In this document: positions 25,430 through 34,206 of the stretch, one piece after another
Position numbering within the stretch: the stretch's first letter is position 1
Layout: every line of letters starts with the position of its first letter
NCBI GenBank assembly: GCA_002307215.1
Contig: DBTU01000057.1
Coordinates: forward strand, 44,955-102,084
Direction of reading: 5' to 3'
Source: Lachnoclostridium sp. UBA1308
GTDB lineage: Bacteria; Bacillota; Clostridia; Lachnospirales; Lachnospiraceae
Length of the DNA stretch: 57,130 nt
The notes under the pieces: generated by a model
Seen by the model: only the letters and a program-made list of their open reading frames with translations
What the model was told of the DNA's origin: nothing
The model's database searches: none
Position numbers and translations under genes: made by a program

Positions 25430-26245
25430 ATGACGAAGAACTTTAGTTCTTTGAGACCGTCTATAAAAAATGATACGTTTGAAACAATTGTGGTAGATAA
25501 AATATCCTTTGAATTAAATGCAAACGGAAAGAAAGTTAAGGAAGTCTGTTATAGCAAAACTGCTGTCGAACAGTTAATAAATGAATTTCCAAATAAAGTT
25601 AAGTATCGCAATGATAGAGATTCAAAAGTTATGATAGAGAAAGAAAGATTCTGGGATTTAGAGAATTTATCAGATGACATAATCATGAAATCCAATCAAG
25701 AAACAGGTATCTTGAATGAATTCTTCATCGTGGTTTATCATATCCCGATCGATAAAGTCATTATATCGGTATGCTATTATAAAAGCGAAGAATTCATTAC
25801 TGAAAAACATTCCCTCCCGGTAATGCAATATGAAACCAAGAACCAATATACTTTTCCGGTGAAAGGTGTATAGCAGGTTAATGGCAATTATGATTGCTTA
25901 GGAGCCCACAGAACACAATATTCTATGGAATTTGCTATTGATTTGGGGAAGATTGATGCAGATTCAGACTTTGAACGAGACGAAGATTATTGCTGGTACG
26001 GTGAAGATATCCTCGCAATTTCGGATGGAGAGGTTGTCTCTTGTTTCAATGATACTACGTTAAGAATTAATTTTCCTGATGATTCAAAGACCGATGAAGA
26101 GATTCTTAACGAGAGAAAGAAATTAATTGAGCAATTTGGTTATATGCCATTACAATGTGGCAATCATGCTGTCATTAGGCATGATAACGGTGAATACTCC
26201 CTTTATGGGCATATGATTTATATGCTAATTACTTTAAAAGAGTGA
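25430..26245 (+). pseudogene. M23 (LytM-like) peptidase family protein interrupted by one amber codon
   Basis: Two in-frame halves are split by a TAG at 25871-25873: the first ends QYTFPVKGV, and the second reads on through QVNGNYDCLGAHRTQYSMEF to AIDLGK. The GAHRTQYSMEFAIDL segment and the late NHAVIRHDNGEYSLYGHM are M23-like (metal-site His/Asp and His-x-His region). Homologues normally have a Trp (TGG) in the VKG-W-V position, so TGG to TAG is the likely lesion. The 3' end also stops soon after YGHM, so the frame is probably truncated there too. Whether it is still read through is unknown. Confidence 0.7.
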
Positions 26246-26398
26246 ACATATTCCGTATCTTTTATATATACAACAGCCCATGGCTCTAAAATAAATATCA
26301 TTAACGAATGAAATATGATAACTAATAATACTCCAAATACTCTTAACCAATCCAAATCATATCTTCTTACTTTATCCATATTAATCTACATTTTCTCC

Positions 26399-27715
26399 TT
26401 AAACCGTAGTCAGTTCATCAATGATATCAAAATAATTTTCAAAGGTCTTTGCACAACAATTCGGATTATCAATTACAATTCCATCTACCCGTAGGCCGAT
26501 TAGTGTAAAAGCCATTGCCAACCTATGATCCTCATAGGTTTCCACTATGGCAGGTATGATTCTTCCCGGATAGATACAGATACCTTGATATTCTTCATTT
26601 TCCTCACAACGAATTCCAAGACGGGTTAACTCCTTAGTAATAGCTTCAATACGATTTGATTCTTGCAACCTTATATGAGATATGTTTTTGATAATGGTTG
26701 GTGAAGTGGCAAAAGGTGCAAGCACTGCCAGCGTCATGGTTTGATCCGAGAAATCATTCATATCTACAGTAATACCCGGATATATTCTATCCTTTCTTCC
26801 TGTAACGCAGATACCTTGCACAGTATCATTCATTGAACACCCAAGTTGTTTGAGTACCTCCAAAAATTTAATATCTCCTTGCATTGAATCGAAATGTACC
26901 TGCTTAACCACGACTGATATTCCAAGTAGCAAAGCCATTGCATAAAAATAACAGGCTCCGGATACATCAGGCTCTATTTGATAGGAGTCTACTTGATAAG
27001 TTAAATTATTGGGTACATAACATACAGCATCTTCTTGAAGTACCCTAATACCGAACTTTTGCATCATGGAAAGTGTGAGCCTAATATATGCACCAGTCGT
27101 TCTACCACCCAGCATTCTTATCTTAAGTCCCTGTGGTAACATTACTCCGGCCATCAATAACGCACTCACAAATTGACTGCTTATGGATGTGTCCATTGTT
27201 ATTTCGTCAACATTTATCTCCATTGAATGAATTTCAAACGGAAAATGTCCTTCTTGCTCCATACAGTTTACTGTAACTCCAATACTTCGAAGCAATGTGA
27301 TTAATGGCTCCATTGGACGTTTTTTCATTTGCTCAGAGGATTGCAGAATGTAATCTCCTCCAGCAAAGGCAAGCATTGCAGTTAAAAATCTCGCTGCTGT
27401 TCCGGCACTTCGTACATTAATTTCTGCGTTCCGATTCGGGATCACTCCGCCAAGACCTTGTATTGTTACAACCTTAATCTCCTCTTCTATATTCACCTCA
27501 AAGCCAAGACTAATAAGACAGCTTAAAAAAGCTCTTGAATCATCACTGAAAAGCACTCCTGTCAGCTTACATAATCCATTTGATAGGGCAGCTAACATTA
27601 ACGCACGATTCGTAATGCTTTTTGAACCTGGCACTTCTATCTCTATCATTTCTATTAACTTAAATGGCTTTACCGCATATCTATCACCCATATATTCCAA
27701 CTCCTTATTATCCAT
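26399..27715 (-). CDS. aroA: 3-phosphoshikimate 1-carboxyvinyltransferase (EPSP synthase)
   Basis: A 438-residue enzyme of the shikimate pathway that joins shikimate-3-phosphate and phosphoenolpyruvate. Signature segments are VPGSKSITNRALMLAALSNG (about residues 29-48), NVRSAGTAARFLTAMLAFAG, DGSGACYFYA-like PDVSGACYFYAMALLLG, and the C-terminal ETYEDHRLAMAF. The N-terminal 25 residues before VPGSKS are longer than usual; an alternative start at Met36 is too late. It stands alone, with no other aro gene in the window. Confidence 0.95.
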   Translation of the reverse strand: MDNKELEYMGDRYAVKPFKLIEMIEIEVPGSKSITNRALMLAALSNGLCKLTGVLFSDDSRAFLSCLISLGFEVNIEEEIKVVTIQGLGGVIPNRNAEINVRSAGTAARFLTAMLAFAGGDYILQSSEQMKKRPMEPLITLLRSIGVTVNCMEQEGHFPFEIHSMEINVDEITMDTSISSQFVSALLMAGVMLPQGLKIRMLGGRTTGAYIRLTLSMMQKFGIRVLQEDAVCYVPNNLTYQVDSYQIEPDVSGACYFYAMALLLGISVVVKQVHFDSMQGDIKFLEVLKQLGCSMNDTVQGICVTGRKDRIYPGITVDMNDFSDQTMTLAVLAPFATSPTIIKNISHIRLQESNRIEAITKELTRLGIRCEENEEYQGICIYPGRIIPAIVETYEDHRLAMAFTLIGLRVDGIVIDNPNCCAKTFENYFDIIDELTTV

Positions 27716-27843
27716 TATTACGAATTATCGCATACTCAAAATCACATGTCAATCTAACAGACCTCTAACCGGAATATCCAATATTATTACTACTATTTTC
27801 ATTTGCTTTTTAACGATCCCTTACTTCTACCTTATAATCAACA

Positions 27844-27890
27844 AAAAGCTCCCAATCTACTATAATTCTATAGTAAATATGGAGCTCTTT
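27844..27890 (-). terminator. Terminator of the zinc-ribbon protein gene
   Basis: AAAGCTCC pairs with GGAGCTCTTT, and the inner TACTATA pairs with TATAGTA. It follows the minus-strand gene at 27913 and separates it from aroA. Confidence 0.65.
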
Positions 27891-27912
27891 ATATCCACAA
27901 TGAAAGATGATA

Positions 27913-28161
27913 CTAGTCATCTTCGCCTATTATCCGATTAAGAAAATTGCAGGGAAATTGGGTTCCGCATTGATTACATTCAATGTAATTGCGACTATTT
28001 GTATTCTCACGTTTATCATATTGATATGATAAAAATACGTCTGAATTTAACAACCCCGGTTTATCTGAATCAATTTTATATGAATAAACATAGCTTGCTT
28101 CATGCCTTAGAGTCAAATCACTGCCATTACAAATCGGACATTTGTATTCATTGTCTTTCAT
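27913..28161 (-). CDS. Small zinc-ribbon-like protein
   Basis: An 82-residue protein with two Cys pairs, YKCPICNGS near the start and IECNQCGTQFPC near residue 62, which fit a zinc ribbon. The rest is polar. AAGGAG lies upstream of the ATG. I do not recognise a family; such proteins are common in Clostridia and are of unknown function. It has its own terminator and no clear partner. Confidence 0.65.
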   Translation of the reverse strand: MKDNEYKCPICNGSDLTLRHEASYVYSYKIDSDKPGLLNSDVFLSYQYDKRENTNSRNYIECNQCGTQFPCNFLNRIIGEDD

Positions 28162-28216
28162 GTCGCTTTTTTCTCCTTATAATGTCATCAGTAAATATTA
28201 TTACTACATATTATTA

Positions 28217-28429
28217 CTAAAATAATAACTCTAATACATTTACATCAGTCAGTCGAAAAATTCTTAGTATATTGATCGACATTCTCATAGGTAACCTTGG
28301 AATATGGTAGTGTCCCTCCGGTTGCCCAACTAATATCAAATCAATTGTTTTTCCAAGCCATCCACATCCAACTACAATAACTAAAAGTTTACTGATTGAT
28401 CTTCTGATACTTATATCTCTGCATAGCAA
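28217..28429 (-). CDS. Possible short gene overlapping the end of degV
   Basis: A 70-residue frame with AGGGA 6 bases before the ATG, overlapping the end of the DegV gene by 19 bases as coupled genes often do. The sequence (SISKLLVIVVGCGWLGKTID, then LVGQPEGHYHIPRLP) has one hydrophobic stretch. No family is recognised and it may be a shadow. Confidence 0.25.
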   Translation of the reverse strand: MLCRDISIRRSISKLLVIVVGCGWLGKTIDLILVGQPEGHYHIPRLPMRMSINILRIFRLTDVNVLELLF

Positions 28430-29259
28430 ATCCCTATTGTTCCAGGTCCGCTATATACTCCCACGACCGTACTGATTTGTCCTATCAGGAACACATTTCT
28501 AATGCCGGGCATTTGCCTTAGTCTGTCACAAGTACTTATAGCCACTTCCTCAACATTACCATGAATCACATATGCATCACAGGAGGTTTCTCTAGCTATT
28601 TTCTCACCGATTTGTAACAAGCGGCTGATTGATTTATTTCTTCCTCTGATTTTCTCATGGGTAAAGCATTGGCCATTGACTTCATCAAAACCAACGATAG
28701 GTTTAATATCCAAAATATCTCCAATTGTACCGGATATCTTTCCGATTCTACCGCCTTTAATCGCATATTCCAAAGTGCCGAACACAAAATAAAAGTGAAG
28801 CTTTTGTTTCAGCTTCGGAATTGATTTGGTTATTTCATCAAAACTCTTCCCGGCACAGATTAATTCACCACATTTTTTTAAGAGGATTCCTTCTATCACT
28901 GAAGTTGATTTTGTATCATAAAGATATGTCTTTATATTGGGATACTGCTCACTGATTAATCTGACTGCATTCACTGTGCCAGAAATTCCGCTTGAGATAT
29001 TGATTGAAATGATATGTGTATAGTTTTCTTTGTCCAGCTTCTGATACAGCTTTTCTATATCTTCCATAGAAGGGAGGGAGGATTTAGGTATCTCAGTTTT
29101 CATATTATGATAAACTTCCTGCGCCGTAATATCGACCTTGTCAGTATATTCCCTGCTATTATAGATTATCTTGAACGGGAGTACATGTATTTGAAATTTT
29201 CTCAGTGTTTCTTCATCAATATCGCAGGCTGAATCTGTTATTAACGCAATCTTCTCCAT
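28411..29259 (-). CDS. DegV family fatty-acid-binding protein
   Basis: A 282-residue DegV protein: ALITDSACDIDEETLRKFQI at the start, the lipid-binding strand and Ser region TISINISSGISGTVNAVRL, then GTLEYAIKGGRIGKISGTIG and a late GPGTIGICYAE. Such proteins bind a fatty acid, and in Firmicutes act as FakB-type partners of a fatty acid kinase. No fakA is nearby. AAGGAGAT lies before the ATG. Confidence 0.9.
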   Translation of the reverse strand: MEKIALITDSACDIDEETLRKFQIHVLPFKIIYNSREYTDKVDITAQEVYHNMKTEIPKSSLPSMEDIEKLYQKLDKENYTHIISINISSGISGTVNAVRLISEQYPNIKTYLYDTKSTSVIEGILLKKCGELICAGKSFDEITKSIPKLKQKLHFYFVFGTLEYAIKGGRIGKISGTIGDILDIKPIVGFDEVNGQCFTHEKIRGRNKSISRLLQIGEKIARETSCDAYVIHGNVEEVAISTCDRLRQMPGIRNVFLIGQISTVVGVYSGPGTIGICYAEI

Positions 29260-29426
29260 GTTTTTATCTCCTTAATACTTCATACTAACTCAAATCATAA
29301 AATCAAATAGCAGTGACAGTTAATGCAGTAACATCATTACACTATGTAGTTATTATAACTACATTATCACTTTACTCTCATCAAATCAAGTAAGGCAATT
29401 GAACTTTTTCAGAGAAATATATAAAG

Positions 29427-29456
29427 AAAACGCCAGCCCAAGCGGACTGCCGTTTT
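29427..29456 (-). terminator. Imperfect hairpin after the MCP remnant
   Basis: AAAACG and CGTTTT bracket a GC-rich stem with two mismatches. It follows the broken chemoreceptor on the minus strand and lies 170 bases before the DegV start. Confidence 0.4.
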
Positions 29457-29526
29457 CATATACCGAATGATTACTCTACTTTTGATTGTGAACTGCCTGT
29501 GCTGCCCTTAATGAAAAGACTACTTT

Positions 29527-29992
29527 TCAAACTATAAATTGGCCCATAGATTCTTCTATTTTCTGCACTTCTTCTTTTAACCGATTTGCCTCTTCAGATA
29601 ATGATGATATTGAAACAGATTATCTCTTACATCATTATATTGAGTTTTAGATTCTATTGATAATTCATTACCGTTCTTGTTATAGTAGGCATTAAATTTT
29701 CATCTATTACTAACTCAGCCATTTGAGACTTAATATTATTACAAACAGAATTGAGGTATAACGTCATCGTCGCCATAGTTCCGTTAGCTGATTCCTCATA
29801 CTTAGATTCCATGGCTTTAGACGTAATATTATAAGCAACTGCTCCTAATATAATTATTAATATCAGCGGTATTCCAAAGGCTGTAAATAGTTCTGTTCGA
29901 ATTCTTTTTGTTTTACTTTTTCTTTCTTTTTCTGATTTTTTACCCGAATCCCCATTTCTACTATTGTATATTTTATTTTTCGTCTTTCGCAT
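29527..29992 (-). pseudogene. Chemoreceptor (MCP) reduced to its two ends
   Basis: The N-terminal 110 residues are intact in one frame: a basic head, a membrane helix (LFTAFGIPLILIIILGAVAY) and the start of the sensor part. The frame then shifts near 29655; in another frame the text continues ELSIESKTQYNDVRDNLF. A few bases later the sequence becomes the extreme C-terminus of a chemoreceptor: SSLSEEANRLKEEVQKIEES. Most of the sensor, HAMP and signalling domain (over 300 residues) is missing. This is an internal deletion plus a frameshift, not a small receptor. Confidence 0.7.
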
Positions 29993-30010
29993 TGCAGGTA
30001 CCTCCGCATT

Positions 30011-30357
30011 CTAATATTCATGCATCCAGACACGCATTTGATTTACACCTCGGTTTCTCCATGCATAATACGGGATAGCCGTCAATTCTGCCTCGCTTTG
30101 TAAAAATTCACCTTCAAAACACAACTCTTCATTCGCATATATTCGTACTCCTTTTATTTTTAGCGGTATAATGCCATTAAGAACTTTCGGTTCATGTTCT
30201 CCAACTTCAATTGATTCATTTTTTTTAATACAAAGTTCCTGAATATTTACACCATTATCTTTTTCTTCAAAGCAATATATCCATCCGGTTGCTGTGCTTT
30301 TGCAATTACTTCGATAATCTCATCTGCTCTTTTTTCCAAATCCGAATCCGGTTTACA
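30011..30357 (-). pseudogene. GH127-type (beta-L-arabinofuranosidase) gene reduced to its two ends
   Basis: The minus strand is open for about 115 residues without a start. It opens with LEKRADEIIEVIAKAQQPDG, characteristic of the N-terminal part of GH127 enzymes, and ends LTAIPYYAWRNRGVNQMRVW, their C-terminal signature. The catalytic middle, several hundred residues, is missing. The gene would have followed the GH31 gene in the carbohydrate operon. It shows that the locus once handled L-arabinose-containing glycans. Confidence 0.7.
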
Positions 30358-30377
30358 CTAAATTTGAGTCTCCTATT

Positions 30378-32354
30378 CTAACACTTTTCAAACACCGGCA
30401 TTGACTCCAAGGATAAATTTATCTCGATAGTTTCTCCACCACAAAATACTGAATTACTCTCTATCTCTTTCCATTGATATCCCTTGGGCAGATATACACT
30501 ACGTTCTTTCATGCTGGCGTAAAGTATTGGCGCTACTAAATATCGATCTCCATACATATATTCATCTGTAATTTCCCAGCATCTGTCATCATCGGGAAAT
30601 TGATAAAATAATGTTCTCATGATAGGAGTTCCCTTATCATGTGCTTCCTTCATAAGTTTTCTTGTATAATCGCGCAATTTTTCTCTTAGATTAATGTATT
30701 TAACACAAATATCATAAACCTTTTCTCCATAGCTCCATATTTCATTCGAAGCCCCGGAACAGCAAGTTGCTCCTCCACTGGTGCCTAACTGTGGCTGTCT
30801 TGGTTCCCTGTCGCCATGAAGACGCATAACCGGGCAAAATGTTGCCCATTGAAACCACCTGATAAATAATTCCCTAAAGCTTTCATCCTCCGGATTACCA
30901 CCATGAAACCCACCTATGTCAGTTGTCCACCACACAATACCTGCGATTCCCATATTGAGTCCTGCAGCCAATTGATTGCGCAAACTTTCAAAGCTTGAGG
31001 CAATATCCCCTGACCAGACAAGAGCCCCATATTTTTGGCTTCCTGCCCAAGCGCATCTTAACAAATTCACAATATTTTCTTGCCCTTCTTTTTTCATTCC
31101 CTCATAGAAAGTCTTGGCATACATCCTGGGATATAAGTTTCCTATTCGTAAATTGCTTCCTGCATAATATCTGTAATTATCAAAATCATACACCGTGTAT
31201 TCCGGCTCTGCTTCATCCAACCAGAAGACCTTAATTCCTAAATCGTAATAATTCTTTTTCACTTTTTCCCAAACATATTCTCTTGCCTTAGGATTCGTTG
31301 CATCATAATGAATGGTAGCTCCCTGGAAGTCAAGACCAACTCTAAAACCTCGTTCCGTTCTGATCAGATACCCTTTTTCCAACATTTCATTATAATTTTC
31401 ACAAGTCTTATCGACCGTCGGCCAAATTGAGACCATAAGTTCTATTCCTAACGCCTTCAATTCTTTTACCATAGCTACGGGATTCGGCCAGTAAACAGGA
31501 TCAAATTTCCATTCTCCCTGTTTAGGCCAATGGAAGAAATCTATGACAATAACGTCAATTGGAATACCACGTCTTTTATATTCGTGAGCAACTTCTAATA
31601 ACTCTTCTTGGCTTTGATATCTGAGCTTACACTGCCAAAATCCCAAACCATATTCGGGCATCATCGGCACTGTCCCTGTAACTTTGGCATAAGCTTCTTC
31701 AATTTCAGCCGGTGTGTCCCCTGCTACAATCCAACAATCAAGCTGCTGTGTAGCATATGCTTCAAAACTCATGATATTCTTTCCCAGAACAGCTCTACCT
31801 ACTCCGGGATTATTCCATAAAAGTCCATATCCTTTTGAAGACAATGCAAATGGTACACAAGCCTGCGAATTTCTATGAGCCATTTCAATATCCATTCCTT
31901 TTAAGTCCAGGTAAGGCTGTTGATATTGTCCCATCCCATATATTTTTTCGTCGCTATGAATGGATTCCAAGCGCCAAGTCAGATGAAAATCTCCACCAAC
32001 AATTGGCTTAAATTCTCTGGCCTCAACCTCTATAGCACTACATTTACTGTCTAAAATGTCTCTTCTGTTTCTATTATATTCCTCTAGAAGAAGTTCCCCT
32101 TTTTGGTTGTAAATCATTACCTTTCCGAATTTAGTAATAACTGCTTTCATTTTTCCATTTTGAATATAAGCGCTATCTTCATTCACCTTTATGAGCACTT
32201 CTTCTTTCGCCACATCCAGTAAAGCCCAATTTTCTTTCGGCATATTATCATTTTTTGTTGCTCTAATTCGAAGTGCATTTTTACCCCATGGTTCAATCCA
32301 TAACTCTTCTGCATCATAATGAAAAATTAATTTTTTATCTTCTTTAGCAAACAT
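30378..32354 (-). CDS. Glycoside hydrolase family 31, probable alpha-xylosidase
   Basis: A 658-residue GH31 enzyme. The nucleophile motif KVFWLDEAEPEY lies near residue 375 and the acid/base region ALVWSGDIASSFESLRNQLA near 445; GIVWWTTDIGGFHGG follows. The WLDEAEPE form is typical of bacterial alpha-xylosidases, so xylose-capped glucans are a plausible substrate, though alpha-glucosidase cannot be excluded. It lacks a signal peptide, so it acts on imported oligosaccharides. It is 17 bases downstream of the second permease gene in the same operon. Confidence 0.85.
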   Translation of the reverse strand: MFAKEDKKLIFHYDAEELWIEPWGKNALRIRATKNDNMPKENWALLDVAKEEVLIKVNEDSAYIQNGKMKAVITKFGKVMIYNQKGELLLEEYNRNRRDILDSKCSAIEVEAREFKPIVGGDFHLTWRLESIHSDEKIYGMGQYQQPYLDLKGMDIEMAHRNSQACVPFALSSKGYGLLWNNPGVGRAVLGKNIMSFEAYATQQLDCWIVAGDTPAEIEEAYAKVTGTVPMMPEYGLGFWQCKLRYQSQEELLEVAHEYKRRGIPIDVIVIDFFHWPKQGEWKFDPVYWPNPVAMVKELKALGIELMVSIWPTVDKTCENYNEMLEKGYLIRTERGFRVGLDFQGATIHYDATNPKAREYVWEKVKKNYYDLGIKVFWLDEAEPEYTVYDFDNYRYYAGSNLRIGNLYPRMYAKTFYEGMKKEGQENIVNLLRCAWAGSQKYGALVWSGDIASSFESLRNQLAAGLNMGIAGIVWWTTDIGGFHGGNPEDESFRELFIRWFQWATFCPVMRLHGDREPRQPQLGTSGGATCCSGASNEIWSYGEKVYDICVKYINLREKLRDYTRKLMKEAHDKGTPIMRTLFYQFPDDDRCWEITDEYMYGDRYLVAPILYASMKERSVYLPKGYQWKEIESNSVFCGGETIEINLSLESMPVFEKC

Positions 32355-32371
32355 GCGACACCTCCGATATC

Positions 32372-33220
32372 TTAACCTTTTACTGCACCACTAGTCATAC
32401 CACTAATGATATATTTCTGCATTAAAATGAAGATTAAAGCAACAGGAATAATCGTTACAACTGCAAATGCCGTTAGATAACTCCATTTGGTTCCATATTG
32501 CCCCATAAAATTAAAAATTCCAGCTGTAATTGGTCTTTTTTCCTGATCAAGAATAAAAGTCATTCCATAAGCCAAATCTCCCCATCCATAAAGGAATGAG
32601 AATATTCCGCAAACAACAACGCCCGGCTTTGCAATTGGAATCAGCACTCTAATAAATCCAGTAAATTTGTTACATCCGTCTATATAGGATGCCTCTTCTA
32701 TTTCTTTCGGTATCGTAGCGAAAAAATTCTTAAGTATCAAAACAGAAAAAGGAATACCAATTGTCGCATCTGAAATTATAGTAGACCACCAAGTATTATA
32801 TAAATGCATTTTTTGAAACATAATAAATAAAGGGGTGAGTAAAACAGAAACCGGAAGCATCTGCGTTACTAAAAAGCCCAGAATAATCGCTCTTTTACCT
32901 TTAAAATGATATTTGGCAATTCCGTATGAAGCCGGTACCGCCAGAACGATTGCAATCAGCATAGCCCCTAACGATATAATCAGACTGTTACCAAAAGAAC
33001 GGAACATATTAAAGTCACCGTTTTGTAATTGCGCTAAATAAGATTTGGTATTCAGCACCTTTGGCCAAAAGGTTGGTGGAATCTGGAATATCTCTTTTTC
33101 TGTTTTTATGGAAGTTACAAAGATCCAGTAAAGCGGGAACAGAAGAACACATAGTAAAACCAAGGATATTATGCAATAAAATATATTTTTTCTTTTTGAT
33201 AATTTTACTTCCGAATCCAT
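32372..33220 (-). CDS. Sugar ABC transporter permease, MalG type
   Basis: A 282-residue inner-membrane protein with six segments and the coupling motif EEASYIDGCNKFTGFIRVLI near residue 190. It is the second permease of a CUT1 oligosaccharide importer. Its start shares one base with the stop of the first permease gene, so the two are coupled. No ATPase gene is in the operon, so a shared MsmX-type ATPase elsewhere is likely, as usual for CUT1 systems in Firmicutes. Confidence 0.9.
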   Translation of the reverse strand: MDSEVKLSKRKNIFYCIISLVLLCVLLFPLYWIFVTSIKTEKEIFQIPPTFWPKVLNTKSYLAQLQNGDFNMFRSFGNSLIISLGAMLIAIVLAVPASYGIAKYHFKGKRAIILGFLVTQMLPVSVLLTPLFIMFQKMHLYNTWWSTIISDATIGIPFSVLILKNFFATIPKEIEEASYIDGCNKFTGFIRVLIPIAKPGVVVCGIFSFLYGWGDLAYGMTFILDQEKRPITAGIFNFMGQYGTKWSYLTAFAVVTIIPVALIFILMQKYIISGMTSGAVKG

Positions 33221-34122
33221 TATTCTTCCCCTTCCGTATAAACAAATTTCAGATAGATAAGGCTGACTATAAACAAAATAACAAAAAGGATATTGGCAAC
33301 TGCCGCTCCCTCACTATATTTAAACATTACGAAAGACAGTTTATAGGAGTATGTAGATAAAAGCTGTGTAGAATTAACCGGTCCTCCGTTTGTCATTACA
33401 TAAACCAAATCATATACCTTAAAAGTGTAAATGAATCCTAAAATCAATACAGACTCCATAGTCGGCTTCAGTAATGGTAATGTTATTTTCCGGAAGGTCT
33501 GGAACTTATTAGCCCCATCAATTGCAGCACTCTCATATAACTCTTTCGGTATTGTAGTAAGTCCGGTTGCTATTAAAATCATATTGAATGGGATACCAAT
33601 CCAAAAATTTGCAAAGATAACGGCAGGCATTGCAGTTGAAGTACTCGTAAGCCAACCGATATTGTGATGTATTATTCCAAGGCTGCGCAGAATAAAGTTA
33701 ATAAGACCAACATCTGTGCTAAACATAAATTTGAAAATGAGACCGGTAACCGTCATAGGAATCATCCATGGTAATAGAAGAAGTCCTCTTACCGGTTTAG
33801 CAAATTTGAATTTTCTATTAAAGAATAATGCAAGCGCAAATCCAACAATAAACTGAAATATGATACACACCACAGTAAAAAATAATGTATTCCATAGGGA
33901 TGTCGTTAAAACATTATCCCGTGTAAAGAGATGAATATAATTATCAAAACCTACAAAATCTTTGACATTACTTCGTAAAGTTTTTACAGTTACATCCTGG
34001 AAGCTTAATACAAAGTTGTAAAATATAGGATATCCCACAAAAACAATCATATAGATAAATGCCGGCAAAGCAAACAAAATACCAACGTTATCATATTTGA
34101 AGTATTTTTTAATTCCTTTCAT
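33220..34122 (-). CDS. Sugar ABC transporter permease, MalF type
   Basis: A 300-residue inner-membrane protein with six segments and the coupling motif ESAAIDGANKFQTFRKITLP near residue 200. It starts at the ATG at 34122, where GGAGG is 6 bases upstream; an earlier frame from 34164 is not credible. It pairs with the MalG-type permease. Confidence 0.9.
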   Translation of the reverse strand: MKGIKKYFKYDNVGILFALPAFIYMIVFVGYPIFYNFVLSFQDVTVKTLRSNVKDFVGFDNYIHLFTRDNVLTTSLWNTLFFTVVCIIFQFIVGFALALFFNRKFKFAKPVRGLLLLPWMIPMTVTGLIFKFMFSTDVGLINFILRSLGIIHHNIGWLTSTSTAMPAVIFANFWIGIPFNMILIATGLTTIPKELYESAAIDGANKFQTFRKITLPLLKPTMESVLILGFIYTFKVYDLVYVMTNGGPVNSTQLLSTYSYKLSFVMFKYSEGAAVANILFVILFIVSLIYLKFVYTEGEE

Positions 34123-34149
34123 GTCATTCCTCCATTTAAAGTCAAGAAA

Positions 34150-34187
34150 GGAGCAGGAAAGCACTTTCCGTGTATCCCTGCCCCTCC
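34150..34187 (-). terminator. Intercistronic hairpin between binding protein and permease
   Basis: On the minus strand GGAGGGGCAGG pairs with CCTGCTCC around a loop, followed by TTTCTT. Hairpins here commonly reduce downstream expression or protect the upstream mRNA, giving more binding protein than permease. Confidence 0.55.
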
Positions 34188-34206
34188 CAAACCATCTACA
34201 TACTAC

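Noticed and set aside
29492..29504. ACTGCCTGTGCTG also occurs here, matching the middle of the 21-base repeat at 52441 and 53857.
   Set aside because: Only 13 bases match and the surroundings differ; it lies past the chemoreceptor remnant and is probably chance.
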